64,000 nucleotides of DNA from Promethearchaeia archaeon (GTDB lineage: Archaea; Asgardarchaeota; Lokiarchaeia; Sigyniarchaeales; SOKP01), in assembly GCA_029856145.1 (NCBI GenBank), contig JAHQWK010000001.1, forward strand, positions 310,001 through 374,000. The letters are read 5' to 3'. The notes beneath the pieces are model-generated. The model had not been told where the DNA came from, searched no databases, and was given only the letters and a program-made list of their open reading frames with translations. Positions within the stretch are counted from its first letter, which is position 1; the number at the start of each line of letters is the position of its first letter. Positions 34,863 to 44,894 of this stretch are shown one piece after another. Made by a program: the position numbers and the translations under genes.

Positions 34863-36710
34863 ATGGGTACTTTAAAAGGATTTGTAGGCAAAATTCTAAC
34901 AGTAAATCTTAGTAACAGTGAAATTTCCGAAGAATTACTTAATGAAGAACTCGCAAAAGACTTTCTTGGAGGTGCTGGATATTGTTGTAGGTATCTCTAT
35001 GATTATATCGATAAGGATACCGATCCATTATCTCCAGATAATATTCTAATGTTTATGACTGGCCCGTTCTGCGGTTCTACTATTCCAACAAGCGGTAGAT
35101 TTGTTGTATGTGCGAAATCACCATATACAGGAATTTGGGGCGAGTCTAATTGTGGAGGATATTTTGGCCCAGAGCTTAAGAAAGCAGGGTATGATGGGAT
35201 CATTATAAAAGGGGCTTCAGAAAATCCTGTCTATCTTGATATTAAAGAAAATAGTGTTGAAATTAAAGATGCATCATTTTTAAGGGGAAAAGGGATATTA
35301 GAAACTTCAAAAATTTTAAAGGAACAATCGGGCTCATCATTAACAAGAGTAGCTTGTATAGGTCAAGCAGGCGAAAATTTAGTTAAATATGCTATAATTG
35401 CTTCTGAAGAAAAAGCAGCAGGAAGAACAGGAATGGGCGCTGTAATGGGATCAAAGAAATTAAAAGCGATAACTGTACGAGGGAAAAAAAGACAATTTGA
35501 AGTGGTAGACTCAGAAAACTTTAAAAAATCAGTTCAGAGAGCTTTAAATGATGTAAATAAAGCTTTTACCTCTAGAATGTATGGTGATATTGGTACATCT
35601 GCAGGGATTGACTTATGGAACATGACCGGTGAATTACCAAAAAAATATTGGACTCTTGGTGAAGAATGGGAAGGTGCCTATAATATCTCTGGAATGACCG
35701 CTTTAGAGAAAACTATTACACGTAAATACCCATGTTTTTCTTGCCCAATTGGTTGTGCCAAAAAAGCAATTGTAAGAGAAGGAGAATATAAAACTGAAGG
35801 TGAAGTAGAAGCTCCAGAAGTCGAAGCACTTGAGGGTTTTGGTTCAATGATTTTAAATGATAATCTTGAATCAATCGTAAGAGCAAATGTCTTATGTAAT
35901 GATTATGGAATTGATACTATAAGTAGTAGCAGTGTAATTGCATTTTTATACTATTTGTATAACAATGATAGAATTAATTCTAAAAATCTTGATGGTCTCA
36001 ATCCTAAATGGGGAGATATTAAACCTGCTTTAGAATTCATCAAAAAAATCTCATTAAGAGAAGGAATAGGTGATTTGTTAGCTGAAGGATCGGATGCTGT
36101 GGGAAAAGAATTTAATATCCCTCAAGATGAAATAGCAACTGTTTATGGAATGGAAGTTCCATATCATGATTTACGGGCTAATTTTGGAATGACAATAGCA
36201 TATGCAATCGCTGCTCCTAGAGGGCCTTGCCATAATTCTTGTGATATGTATACAATTTCATTAGGTATTCCACTAGACCAATTTGGAATAAAAACTGTAG
36301 AAAGACACAAGGATGATTCAGAAATGGCTATAATGTGTGCGAGATTGCAAGATTATCGGGCTCTCTATAGTTCTCTACTTATGTGTAATTTTGCAAATCC
36401 TTTACCATCAATAATTACCGAATTAATTCAAACATGTTTAGGGTTAAATTGTGATATAGAAAAGCTCAAAATTATTGGTGAAAGAATCTTCATGATAAAA
36501 CGACTATTTAATCTAAAAATGGGTATTACTCCGCAAGATGATAAATTACCTAAAATATTGCTTAAACCATTAGAAGGAACTGAGAGCGCTGGCAAATCAC
36601 CTAACTTTCAGCATTTAAAAAAGGAATATTATAAATATAGACAATGGGATCTTGAAACTGGAAATCTCAATCAAGAAATATTAAATAGATTGGGTTTAGG
36701 AAACCTTTAA
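34863..36710 (+). CDS. aor: Tungsten-containing aldehyde:ferredoxin oxidoreductase
   Basis: A 615-residue AOR. It oxidises aldehydes to acids with ferredoxin, or reduces acids in the reverse direction. N-terminal domain GKILTVNLSN to GGYFGPELKKAGYDGIIIKG binds the tungsten bis-pterin. The 4Fe-4S ligands are Cys291, 294 and 298 (CFSCPIGC), and a distal cysteine lies in LLMCNFANP. EVEALEGFGSMI and YHDLRANFGM are also family features. It is 37 bases downstream of the alcohol dehydrogenase and probably cotranscribed with it. The AOR together with low-potential ferredoxin fits a strictly anaerobic host. Confidence 0.95.
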   Translation: MGTLKGFVGKILTVNLSNSEISEELLNEELAKDFLGGAGYCCRYLYDYIDKDTDPLSPDNILMFMTGPFCGSTIPTSGRFVVCAKSPYTGIWGESNCGGYFGPELKKAGYDGIIIKGASENPVYLDIKENSVEIKDASFLRGKGILETSKILKEQSGSSLTRVACIGQAGENLVKYAIIASEEKAAGRTGMGAVMGSKKLKAITVRGKKRQFEVVDSENFKKSVQRALNDVNKAFTSRMYGDIGTSAGIDLWNMTGELPKKYWTLGEEWEGAYNISGMTALEKTITRKYPCFSCPIGCAKKAIVREGEYKTEGEVEAPEVEALEGFGSMILNDNLESIVRANVLCNDYGIDTISSSSVIAFLYYLYNNDRINSKNLDGLNPKWGDIKPALEFIKKISLREGIGDLLAEGSDAVGKEFNIPQDEIATVYGMEVPYHDLRANFGMTIAYAIAAPRGPCHNSCDMYTISLGIPLDQFGIKTVERHKDDSEMAIMCARLQDYRALYSSLLMCNFANPLPSIITELIQTCLGLNCDIEKLKIIGERIFMIKRLFNLKMGITPQDDKLPKILLKPLEGTESAGKSPNFQHLKKEYYKYRQWDLETGNLNQEILNRLGLGNL

Positions 36711-36736
36711 AAAATAATAAAAATATAAAAAAATAT

Positions 36737-37561
36737 TTATTTCCATCGCCATTTAGGCTTTGTTTTTTGTAAACGGGCAAGTGCTCCTGCTGTAGCATCT
36801 TTAGTTTGAAGTAATTGTGAACTTACAAGTGTTTCTAATTCTAACCCAAAAGCGGTATCCTTACCGTAACAATCATCTATTAACTTTTTTGCAAGTCCCA
36901 CTGCTAAAGGTCCACTGGTCATAAGTTCATCAGTATACATTTTAATAATTGAATCTAATTCTTCATGAGATTTTGCAACCCGGTTCACCACACCTAATCT
37001 ATAAGCTTCAGTTCCATCAAGCTTACGTCCAGTTAAAATGATATCTTTTGTATTTTGGATGCCCACAAGCCTTGTTAACCTAATTGTACCACCAACGTCT
37101 GGGTTCATAGAAATCTTGCTTTCCAACATATGGAATTCTGCTGAATCTGTACAAAATCGAAAATCACAGGCTAATGCTAATTCAAATGCCATTCCATAAC
37201 AATAACCATTTATTTTAGCAATCACAGGTTTCTCCATCTTTTCAATTTTTGTGAATATAGGATGGATCCAAGTATTTGCAAAATATCTAAAATTCCGTGG
37301 GATTCGCAAATCAGGAATGACTCCTTCAGGATCTTTTTCTTGACCGGTTAAAAAGTTTAAATCTATACCTGAACTAAAAAAATCATCTCCTCCAGTAATA
37401 ATAACAACTCTTGCATTAGTTCGTTCAACTTTATCTATAGCTTTCTGAAGACCAACCATTAAATCATAATTCATTGCATTCTTTTTATCTAAACGATTCA
37501 TTTTTATAGTTGTAATTGTTTTATCTTCGTTTTCTTCTATTAATACAGCGTTTTCAGACAT
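36737..37561 (-). CDS. Enoyl-CoA hydratase/isomerase with both catalytic acidic residues
   Basis: A 274-residue crotonase. FFSSGIDLNFL forms the first oxyanion segment, and IAKINGYCYGMAFELALACDF the second, where the hydratase Glu is kept (AFEL). The second acid is in FHMLESKISMNPDVGGT, whose Asn-Pro-Asp is also found in dienoyl-CoA isomerases. It is the most hydratase-like crotonase in the window, but sits alone on the minus strand between plus-strand genes. Confidence 0.88.
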   Translation of the reverse strand: MSENAVLIEENEDKTITTIKMNRLDKKNAMNYDLMVGLQKAIDKVERTNARVVIITGGDDFFSSGIDLNFLTGQEKDPEGVIPDLRIPRNFRYFANTWIHPIFTKIEKMEKPVIAKINGYCYGMAFELALACDFRFCTDSAEFHMLESKISMNPDVGGTIRLTRLVGIQNTKDIILTGRKLDGTEAYRLGVVNRVAKSHEELDSIIKMYTDELMTSGPLAVGLAKKLIDDCYGKDTAFGLELETLVSSQLLQTKDATAGALARLQKTKPKWRWK

Positions 37562-37794
37562 TTTTTTTCACTTATTAAATTTAATTTTTGTATATTATAA
37601 TTTTATTAGGATAAAAAAATTATTTCTTTCCTAGATTTAAACTGAAGCTAATAATTTCATTTATTTTGTAATTTAAATTGCTGTCCTTTTTACTAAAACG
37701 TATAATAAGTAGCTTCCTTTTTTTTAGTCTAATTAGATTTTAATAAATTACCATGTTATTCTTATTAATAACAAAACTATGTTGAGGATTTGAA

Positions 37795-39807
37795 TTGAAG
37801 TTCTTTAAATTGTTTACACCTTTTAAAATTAGAAATATGACGGTCTCCAACCGCATTATTATGCCTGCTTTAAATCTTAATCTTGCCGATAAAGGCTTTA
37901 TAACTAAAAGACTAATTGATTTTTATGTTGAAAGGGCAATGGGTGGTGCTGGTATGTTAATTGTTGGAGGTTGCGCTATAGATCTCTATGCTAGTGGATT
38001 TCCACTCATGATCTCTATTGAAAGCGATGAATATTTACCGAAATTAACGGAGTTTACTGAGGCTATACATAAAGCACGTGATGATGTGAAAGTTGTTTGT
38101 CAATTATACCATAGTGGAGCTTATACATACCCTATCTTTATTGGTAAGCCATCTATCGCACCTTCAGCTGTTTATAGTAAATTCAGTAAAACTACTCCGA
38201 GAGAAATGACTCTTGAAGATATTAAAAGAGAGCAACAAGCTTTTGCTGATGCTACTTTTCGAGCAAAAAAAGCAGGATTTGATGCAGTAGAAATATGTGC
38301 TAATGCGGGTTATTTGTTTTCTCAATTTACATCTCCGAAAACAAATATTCGGACTGATGAATATGGTGGGGATCTTGAGAATCGCTTAAGATTTCCTATT
38401 GAAACTCTTGAATTGATGAGATCAAGTGTAGATGATTTTCCCATTGGATACCGAATTTCTGGGGACGATTTTGTTCCAGAAAGTAATACATATAAAGAAA
38501 AAGCCATTATTGCTGAAAAGTTAAGTAAATATTTAGATTATCTCAATGTTACTGGGGGTTGGCATGAAACTAAAATCCCCCAAACAACCATGGATGTTCC
38601 TGAAGGGAATTATACATATTTAGCTGAAAATATTAAGAATCATGTATCAATTCCGGTCTTTGCTTCTAATAGGATTAATACTCCTAAATTAGCCGAACAA
38701 ATATTAATGGCTGGAAAAGCAGATGCCATTTGTATGGGGAGATCATTAGTAGCTGATCCTTATTTGCCATCAAAAGCAAGAAAAGGCGATTTTCGAGACA
38801 TAATGGCATGCATTGGTTGCAATCAAGGATGTTTTGATGCTATTTTTAAAATGGTACCTGTATCTTGTTTAAGAAACGCTAGGGCTGCAAATGAAGCTAA
38901 AACAGAATTAAAACCTCTTAAAGAGAAAAAGAAAATAATGGTCATCGGTGCTGGTCCTGGAGGATTAGAAGCTGCCAGAGTTGCTGGAATGAGAGGCCAT
39001 GAAGTTCATATTTTTGAAAAAGATGATAAAATAGGAGGATTATTAAATATAATTTGGATACCTCCTGGAAGAAATGAGTTCAAGAGAATAATTGATAACT
39101 ATTCATATTGGATTCAAAAATATGGAATCCAACTACATCTCGACCAGGAAGTTACGATTGATACAGTTAAAAAATTTAATCCCGATATAGTTTTTATAGC
39201 AACTGGTTCAAAACCAATAATCCCATCTATTCCCGGAATAGAGAGAGATAATGTTTATTGGGCTAATGATGTATTTAGTATGGATGCTCCCGTTGGTAAA
39301 AATGACGTCATCATCGGTGGAGGTGCAACAGGTATCGAATTAGCTATATATATAGCTAAATATGGGGCTTTAAATCTTGAGGCGTTTGATTTTCTTACAT
39401 TATATAAAGCTTTAGAACCTGAAGTTGCATTGAAAATGTTACATCGTGGAAGAAATGCAGTAACTGTTTTGGAGCAACTACCGAAGTTGGGTTCAGCTCT
39501 AGGAAAAACAACTAAATGGGTACTTCTTGATAAATGTGATGCATTAGGAGTCAAATTTCATACTAGTGTCATAGTGAAAGAAATTGGAGAGAATTATGTA
39601 AGCTATCTTGATGCAAAAGATAAAGAGCAAATTATTAATAATGTAGATATGGTGTATTATGCTACTGGTGTAGAATCGAATAATCTTCTTTATAAGGAAA
39701 TAAAACAGCTTGAAAGTATTAAAGTAGAGAAGATTGGAGATGCAAGAAGACCAGAAACAGTTCTAGAAGCAGTTCATAGAGCTTACAAATTAGCAAATAG
39801 AATATAG
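37795..39807 (+). CDS. 2,4-dienoyl-CoA reductase-like flavoprotein (OYE barrel, 4Fe-4S, FAD/NAD domain)
   Basis: A 670-residue FadH-type enzyme. An N-terminal FMN TIM barrel has FTPFKIRNMTVSNRI and ENRLRFPIETLELM. The 4Fe-4S site is CIGCNQGC with a fourth cysteine in VSCLRNA (about 340-358). Then comes the FAD domain KIMVIGAGPGGLEAARVAG and the NAD domain DVIIGGGATGIELAIYIAK. The reaction is NAD(P)H-dependent reduction of a conjugated double bond, as in unsaturated fatty acyl-CoA breakdown; other members reduce different enoates. The TTG start at 37795 is supported by GAGG upstream. Confidence 0.92.
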   Translation: MKFFKLFTPFKIRNMTVSNRIIMPALNLNLADKGFITKRLIDFYVERAMGGAGMLIVGGCAIDLYASGFPLMISIESDEYLPKLTEFTEAIHKARDDVKVVCQLYHSGAYTYPIFIGKPSIAPSAVYSKFSKTTPREMTLEDIKREQQAFADATFRAKKAGFDAVEICANAGYLFSQFTSPKTNIRTDEYGGDLENRLRFPIETLELMRSSVDDFPIGYRISGDDFVPESNTYKEKAIIAEKLSKYLDYLNVTGGWHETKIPQTTMDVPEGNYTYLAENIKNHVSIPVFASNRINTPKLAEQILMAGKADAICMGRSLVADPYLPSKARKGDFRDIMACIGCNQGCFDAIFKMVPVSCLRNARAANEAKTELKPLKEKKKIMVIGAGPGGLEAARVAGMRGHEVHIFEKDDKIGGLLNIIWIPPGRNEFKRIIDNYSYWIQKYGIQLHLDQEVTIDTVKKFNPDIVFIATGSKPIIPSIPGIERDNVYWANDVFSMDAPVGKNDVIIGGGATGIELAIYIAKYGALNLEAFDFLTLYKALEPEVALKMLHRGRNAVTVLEQLPKLGSALGKTTKWVLLDKCDALGVKFHTSVIVKEIGENYVSYLDAKDKEQIINNVDMVYYATGVESNNLLYKEIKQLESIKVEKIGDARRPETVLEAVHRAYKLANRI

Positions 39808-39938
39808 AATAATCCGATTTCTCTTCTTAATAGATTTTAAATATAAAATTATAAAAAAATATAAGTTAAAAATTTTTAATAATCTAAATTCTTTTTATTA
39901 TATTTTCTTCAAATAAAACTTCAATCTGTAATTCTCTA

Positions 39939-41489
39939 TTAAGAATTAAAAATTTTACCAGTTTTAGCTTCTTCTTCTTCACGTAGTGGTTGCTTCATTA
40001 TCTTTCCTGTAGGAGTTTTAGGTAAATCGTCCCTAAATTCCACATATTTCGGAACTTTAAAATCAGCCAGATGTTTTTTACAATATTCGATAATCTCTTC
40101 TTCAGTAATAGTTTCTCCTTCTTTCAATACAATAAAAGCTTTAGGAAGTTCTCCATAAATCTTGTCCCGTACTCCAATAACTGTTCCTAATGAAACAACT
40201 GGATGAGAGTAAAGTACTTCCTCAATTTCACGTGGATAAATGTTTTCTCCACCTCGTATTATCATATCCTTTTTTCGATCCGTTATGTAGAAAAATCCAT
40301 CTTCATCCATATATCCAATATCTCCGGTAAATAGCCAACCTTCTTTAAGAGTTTCAGCGTTTGCCTCTGGATTTTTGAAATATTCTTTCATAATATTATC
40401 TCCTTTAACAAGAATTTCACCTTTTATATTTGGAGGAACATCTTTTCCATCCTCATCAACAATTTTCATTTCATTTCCAGGTAAAGGTATGCCAATACTA
40501 CCTACTTTTCGTCTATCTTCCGTTTCGGTGGGCAAAGGATTAACTGAAGAGGCACATGTACCCTCTGTAAGACCATACCCTTCCACAACTTTACATTTAA
40601 AGGTTTTTTCAAATTCTTTAAATACCTCCACAGGTAAAGGAGCAGCTCCACAAACAACATATTCTAATGAAGAAAGATCCAAATTTTCGTGCGGCATTCT
40701 AAGTAAGATAGAGAGTACTGTTGGAACACAACTAAAAGTAGACGCTTTATAATTGGCTACAGTTTGCCAATGTGTCTGAGCCGAAAATCCAGGTGTTAAA
40801 ATACAGCTCGCTCCTATTGTAAGTGGTGCCATAACTGTAACTATTTGAGCATTAACATGGAATAAGGGTAAAATTAGCATATATCGAAAATGTTCCTTAG
40901 CATCCGTGAAATCTCGTATCATTTCAGCATTTCTCCTAATATTAAAATGAGTCTGTAATACACCTTTTGGAAATCCAGTAGTCCCTGATGTATATAATAT
41001 AGCAGCAGGATCTTCTTTTTCGTCAATCTTCACCTCAGGAGGGGATTCAACTGAAGCATTTTCCATCAATTCCCCAAAATTTAAGGTTCCTTCAATAGAT
41101 TCTCCGATCACAATTATATGTTCTAAATTGGGAAGACCAGATTTAATTTGATTAATTAAATCCATAAATTTTGGAATTGTAACAATAATTTTAGCTTCTG
41201 AATGTCCGACTACAAATTTTACTTCTCTCGGTTTAAACAACGCATTTACAGGACCAGTAACAGCTCCTATTTTAGGGATACCTAAATATAAATACACGTA
41301 TTCAGGCATATTTGGTAAATAAACACTAACTTTATCACCTTTTCTGATACCTAAATCGTATAAAAAATTCCCTACTTTATTTGTAAGCTCATTCAATTGA
41401 GAATAAGAAATTGTTTTATCTTTCCAATATAAAAACACTTTATCCTTATACTTTTTTGCTTGATTTTCGACTAATTCTCTAAGATTCAT
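39939..41489 (-). CDS. Acyl-CoA synthetase (AMP-forming)
   Basis: A 516-residue ANL enzyme with AAILYTSGTTGFPKGVLQ, VEGYGLTEGTCAS, FTGDIGYMDEDGFFYITDRKKDMIIRGGENIYPREIEEV and the catalytic lysine in TPTGKIMKQPLRE. It is shorter than the two other synthetases in the window and closer in layout to short/medium-chain and general FadD-like enzymes. It is divergent from a BKACE gene, so the intervening 230 bases hold both promoters. Confidence 0.93.
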   Translation of the reverse strand: MNLRELVENQAKKYKDKVFLYWKDKTISYSQLNELTNKVGNFLYDLGIRKGDKVSVYLPNMPEYVYLYLGIPKIGAVTGPVNALFKPREVKFVVGHSEAKIIVTIPKFMDLINQIKSGLPNLEHIIVIGESIEGTLNFGELMENASVESPPEVKIDEKEDPAAILYTSGTTGFPKGVLQTHFNIRRNAEMIRDFTDAKEHFRYMLILPLFHVNAQIVTVMAPLTIGASCILTPGFSAQTHWQTVANYKASTFSCVPTVLSILLRMPHENLDLSSLEYVVCGAAPLPVEVFKEFEKTFKCKVVEGYGLTEGTCASSVNPLPTETEDRRKVGSIGIPLPGNEMKIVDEDGKDVPPNIKGEILVKGDNIMKEYFKNPEANAETLKEGWLFTGDIGYMDEDGFFYITDRKKDMIIRGGENIYPREIEEVLYSHPVVSLGTVIGVRDKIYGELPKAFIVLKEGETITEEEIIEYCKKHLADFKVPKYVEFRDDLPKTPTGKIMKQPLREEEEAKTGKIFNS

Positions 41490-41719
41490 ATTTTATTTCC
41501 TCATTTATTTTAAAAATATCATATGAGAATTTAAACAAGCAAAAAATATTTTCTCTATTATATAAATTTTATAATATTTATCGAATTTCATTTAGGATTT
41601 ATTCAACGCTACTGAATAAATTTCAATGTGAATATGTAACATATTAATATGAAAAAAATCTAATTTCCATAGTAATCTAAATTTAAAACTCATAAAACAA
41701 ATTTTATAATGTGATAAAA

Positions 41720-42613
41720 ATGTCAGAAGAAGATTTATCAAACAAATTGGTTATAAGTGCTGCTCTTACTGGAGCTGTAACTAATAGAGCTCAGAATCCG
41801 AATGTCCCATTTACAGCAGAAGAATTCGGGGATGAAGCAAAAAAATGTTATGAAGCTGGAGCAGCAATAGTCCATATACATGCAAGAGATCCCGAAAAAG
41901 GCAATCCTACACACGAACTAGATATAATTGGAGCCATAATTGACAATATAAAAGAAAAAGCTCCAGGTCTACTAATTAATCTTAGTACTGCAATAAGCAC
42001 AATCGTCACCCCTAAACAAAGAATTGCGCCGATTGAAACATTTAAGCCACCAATAGCTTCATTAAATTCTAATTCAATGAATTTCGCAGTAGGAGATCAT
42101 AAAACTGGGCGGGTTGGACTAGGTGCGAAAACTATATTTGCAAATACGTTTGATACTATTCAAAAATTTGCCAAATCAATGAAAAAAGCGGGAACTAAAC
42201 CAGAAATAGAAGTTTACGATTTTGGTGGAATGTATAACATTTTACACTTAGCAAAACAACAACCCAAAGTACTTCTTGATCCTCCACTCCATTTTCAATT
42301 TGTGTTTGGTGTATTGGGAGGAGTACCATTTTCTTATGAAAATCTAGCGCATTTTATAAACCTAAAACCTCCAGATGCTAGTTGGAGTGTTTGTGGTGTA
42401 TCTAAAAATCAATTTCAAGCAGCAATGTGTGCAGCAGCTATGGATGGTCATATAAGGGTAGGATTAGAAGATAATATTCGCATGCCTGATGGTAGCTTAG
42501 CTAAAGGAAGTTGGGAACAAGTAGAATGGGCTGCAAAGGTTACTCATATCGTAAATCGCGAAGTTGCTACTCCTGATGAAGCTAGAAAGATCTTTAATCT
42601 ATACCAACGGTAA
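41720..42613 (+). CDS. Beta-keto acid cleavage enzyme (BKACE, DUF849)
   Basis: A 297-residue TIM-barrel protein from the ATG at 41720, with GTGAT 6 bases upstream; an in-frame GTG at 41711 is the alternative. It carries the zinc-binding AAIVHIHARDPEKGNPTHEL, then INLSTAIS, and FVFGVLGGVPFSYENL. BKACE enzymes react a beta-keto acid with acetyl-CoA to give acetoacetate and a new acyl-CoA; the founding member cleaves 3-keto-5-aminohexanoate in lysine fermentation. No other lysine fermentation gene is seen here, so its keto acid is unknown. It fits the acyl-CoA theme as a source of CoA esters. Confidence 0.9.
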   Translation: MSEEDLSNKLVISAALTGAVTNRAQNPNVPFTAEEFGDEAKKCYEAGAAIVHIHARDPEKGNPTHELDIIGAIIDNIKEKAPGLLINLSTAISTIVTPKQRIAPIETFKPPIASLNSNSMNFAVGDHKTGRVGLGAKTIFANTFDTIQKFAKSMKKAGTKPEIEVYDFGGMYNILHLAKQQPKVLLDPPLHFQFVFGVLGGVPFSYENLAHFINLKPPDASWSVCGVSKNQFQAAMCAAAMDGHIRVGLEDNIRMPDGSLAKGSWEQVEWAAKVTHIVNREVATPDEARKIFNLYQR

Positions 42614-42689
42614 ATGATATCTAATCGTTTTATTATATTTTTATTTTTTCCTATCTTTATTTTAATTATTAATTGAATAATTTTGATTA

Positions 42690-43826
42690 TTGAATTATAT
42701 AATTGTTGGAAAATATGAAAGGTGGATTTATATCAAACCTAATTTTATTCCAGGATTAAAATTATCTGAACTTTTTTATAATGATGTTATAAAAGAAAAA
42801 CTTGAAAAGGAATATCCTGAGTTAGAATATGCCGCTGCTTTAATAGGTCAAGGTTCTGAAATTCTTGGTTTTGACGATAAGATGTCTACAGATCATCACT
42901 GGGGTCCAAGATTACAACTTTTTTTGAAAGAAGATGATTATGACAAATATAATTTAATAATTAAGAAATATTTCAGCAAAATTTTACCTTTTACCTTTCT
43001 TGGATATTCTACAAACTGGAGCGAACCAAATGAGAAGGATGGAATGAATCAATTTTTGGAACTAAAAACAAATGGTCCAATTAATCATAGAATTGAAATT
43101 TATACTGTTGAACGTTTTTTAAAACTCACTCTTGGCCTTGAATCTCTAGAGCTTAATGAAAGTGATTGGTTTACTATTCCGGAACAGCGGCTATTAGAAT
43201 TTACATCAGGTAAAGTATTTTATGATAATTTTGGAGAATTAACACATGTTAGAAAACATATAAACTATTATCCTGATTCTATTTGGAAATTAAAGATTAT
43301 CGTACAATGGGATCGTATTTCTCAAGAAATGTCATTTGTTGGAAGGATTGGTGGGAAAGGAGATGATCTAGGATCCAGAATAGAAGCATCTCGTTTAGTG
43401 AGATACATTATGGAGATGGCTTTCATTCTTGAAAAGAAATATATTCCATATGAGAAGTGGTTTGCTATAGCTTTCAAACAATTATCTATATCCAAAACTT
43501 TAAACCCTCTATTATTAGGCATACTAAAAGAAAATAATTGGCAACAACGAGAGAAACTCCTTCTTGATGCTTATTTACAACTAATTAAAATGCATATAGA
43601 ATTAAGCCTAATTCCTAATATTAAAATAGAACCCATGCAATTCCATAATCGCCCCCAATTAGTAATTCCTCTTCAAAATGTTATTGAAGAATTAAAGAGG
43701 GGAATTAATTATTCTTTTAGCCAAGTATCATACTCCCTCGGAACCATTAACCAGTTCATTAATATTTGTAATAATTTAAACCCTAAACTTTGCAGAAGAG
43801 CACAACTATTCTATGAAGAGATTTAA
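42690..43826 (+). CDS. DUF4037 protein (nucleotidyltransferase-like)
   Basis: A 378-residue protein if started at TTG 42690. The N-terminal nucleotidyltransferase-like signature is LIGQGSEILGFDDKMSTDHHWGPRLQLF, followed by a helical C-terminal half. The DUF4037 family begins with a sequence like FIPGLKLSELFY, which here is residue 19 of the long form. A strong AGGTGG (42720-42725) sits 6 bases before an in-frame ATC at 42732, so a shorter 364-residue product starting with a non-ATG codon is possible. Function is unknown. It has no evident tie to the acyl-CoA genes. Confidence 0.82.
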   Translation: MNYIIVGKYERWIYIKPNFIPGLKLSELFYNDVIKEKLEKEYPELEYAAALIGQGSEILGFDDKMSTDHHWGPRLQLFLKEDDYDKYNLIIKKYFSKILPFTFLGYSTNWSEPNEKDGMNQFLELKTNGPINHRIEIYTVERFLKLTLGLESLELNESDWFTIPEQRLLEFTSGKVFYDNFGELTHVRKHINYYPDSIWKLKIIVQWDRISQEMSFVGRIGGKGDDLGSRIEASRLVRYIMEMAFILEKKYIPYEKWFAIAFKQLSISKTLNPLLLGILKENNWQQREKLLLDAYLQLIKMHIELSLIPNIKIEPMQFHNRPQLVIPLQNVIEELKRGINYSFSQVSYSLGTINQFINICNNLNPKLCRRAQLFYEEI

Positions 43827-43854
43827 AAAAAATAAAATAAAAATTAGTTAAAAT

Positions 43855-44334
43855 TTATACTTCTTCCCAATAAAGGATGTCTTTAATTGTTCCTTCTCGT
43901 TTATCATGTGGACGTAAGATTGCTTTAAGTTTTTTACCTGTAAAATCATTATCGAGATTATTAGTATTGATAATCCCTAACATCGAATCATCTGTTCCTT
44001 CGATATTTATGAAAGCAACAACTTTGGGTTTTGCTAAGTTTTTACCATGGGCATTTAATTTAGCTACGGTGAATACTTTTACTGTACCTACAGTTGGTAC
44101 TTCTTTCCAATTACTATCAGGTATCTCTACAAAACAGTCTTCGCAATACATACGAGGAGGACAATAAATTTTACTACATTTTGCACATTTACATGCTAAA
44201 AAGGTATCATTTATCTTAAGATGCTTGAAAAATTTATCACCTGCTATTCCACTTGGATAAAAATAATCTGCTTGCATATCTCCGCGCCAATGCATGGGAG
44301 TGGTTGGATCTGTTTGTTTCTCTAAGAAGCCCAT
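43855..44334 (-). CDS. DUF35 zinc-ribbon/OB-fold protein, second in tandem
   Basis: A 159-residue protein with the ribbon CAKCSKIYCPPRMYCEDC and OB-fold WKEVPTVGTVKVFTVAKL to the end. Its start codon abuts the stop of the preceding DUF35 gene (shared base 44334), indicating translational coupling. It is the last gene of a four-gene minus-strand operon: thiolase-like, thiolase-like, DUF35, DUF35. It is the probable structural partner of one of the two thiolase-fold subunits. Confidence 0.9.
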   Translation of the reverse strand: MGFLEKQTDPTTPMHWRGDMQADYFYPSGIAGDKFFKHLKINDTFLACKCAKCSKIYCPPRMYCEDCFVEIPDSNWKEVPTVGTVKVFTVAKLNAHGKNLAKPKVVAFINIEGTDDSMLGIINTNNLDNDFTGKKLKAILRPHDKREGTIKDILYWEEV

Positions 44335-44873
44335 TAATCTCCACCTCCAGTTAATGGTTTAAAATATTTAATATCTGTAATTGAGCCTTCTCTTTCATTC
44401 TCTGGTTTCCACACGGCTTTAACTTTCATTCCAATCTTAATTTCATCCTTAGTCATCTCTGAGAAATAATGCATGAATCCATGATGTGGAGGCGTACCAT
44501 CGAGATCAACTACACCAACTAGAATTGGCTCTTCGATTCTCCTAGCATCAGGATCGAGATATGAAATTGAAAATGTTTCAATAACTCCTGTATCTGGTAA
44601 CTCAATCCATTCTTCAGTGGGACCATAACAATATTCGCAAAACATTCTTGGAGGTACAATGACTCGCTTACATCGTTTACAATGTATCCCATAAATTTTG
44701 CCTTCTTTTAAGCCTTCTAAGAATTTGCTCATCGCAGGACCTAAAGACCAACTGTATTGAACCTCTGGTTCCCACCAAGTATATGTAATCTTTTTATCTC
44801 TTATATCACTTTCACGAACATGAGTACCTGGAGCATATGGTGGCCATTCTTTATAATCTTTCTTTTTTACCAT
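44334..44873 (-). CDS. DUF35 zinc-ribbon/OB-fold protein, first in tandem
   Basis: About 179 residues from the ATG at 44873, which has GGTGAT 8 bases upstream; an in-frame GTG at 44885 overlaps that site and is less likely. The ribbon is CKRCKRVIVPPRMFCEYC, the OB-fold WIELPDTGVIETFSISYL, and the N-terminus is basic with TYTWWEPEVQYSWSLG. It lies 21 bases after the stop of a thiolase-like gene. The tandem with the next DUF35 gene differs from the first operon, where the two DUF35 genes flank the thiolase-like pair. Confidence 0.88.
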   Translation of the reverse strand: MVKKKDYKEWPPYAPGTHVRESDIRDKKITYTWWEPEVQYSWSLGPAMSKFLEGLKEGKIYGIHCKRCKRVIVPPRMFCEYCYGPTEEWIELPDTGVIETFSISYLDPDARRIEEPILVGVVDLDGTPPHHGFMHYFSEMTKDEIKIGMKVKAVWKPENEREGSITDIKYFKPLTGGGD

Positions 44874-44894
44874 TTTTTTTATCACCTTTTTAAT

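Noticed and set aside
41720..42613. Lysine fermentation pathway around the BKACE gene
   Set aside because: No lysine aminomutase, 3,5-diaminohexanoate dehydrogenase or ammonia-lyase gene is seen, so the founding BKACE substrate is not supported.
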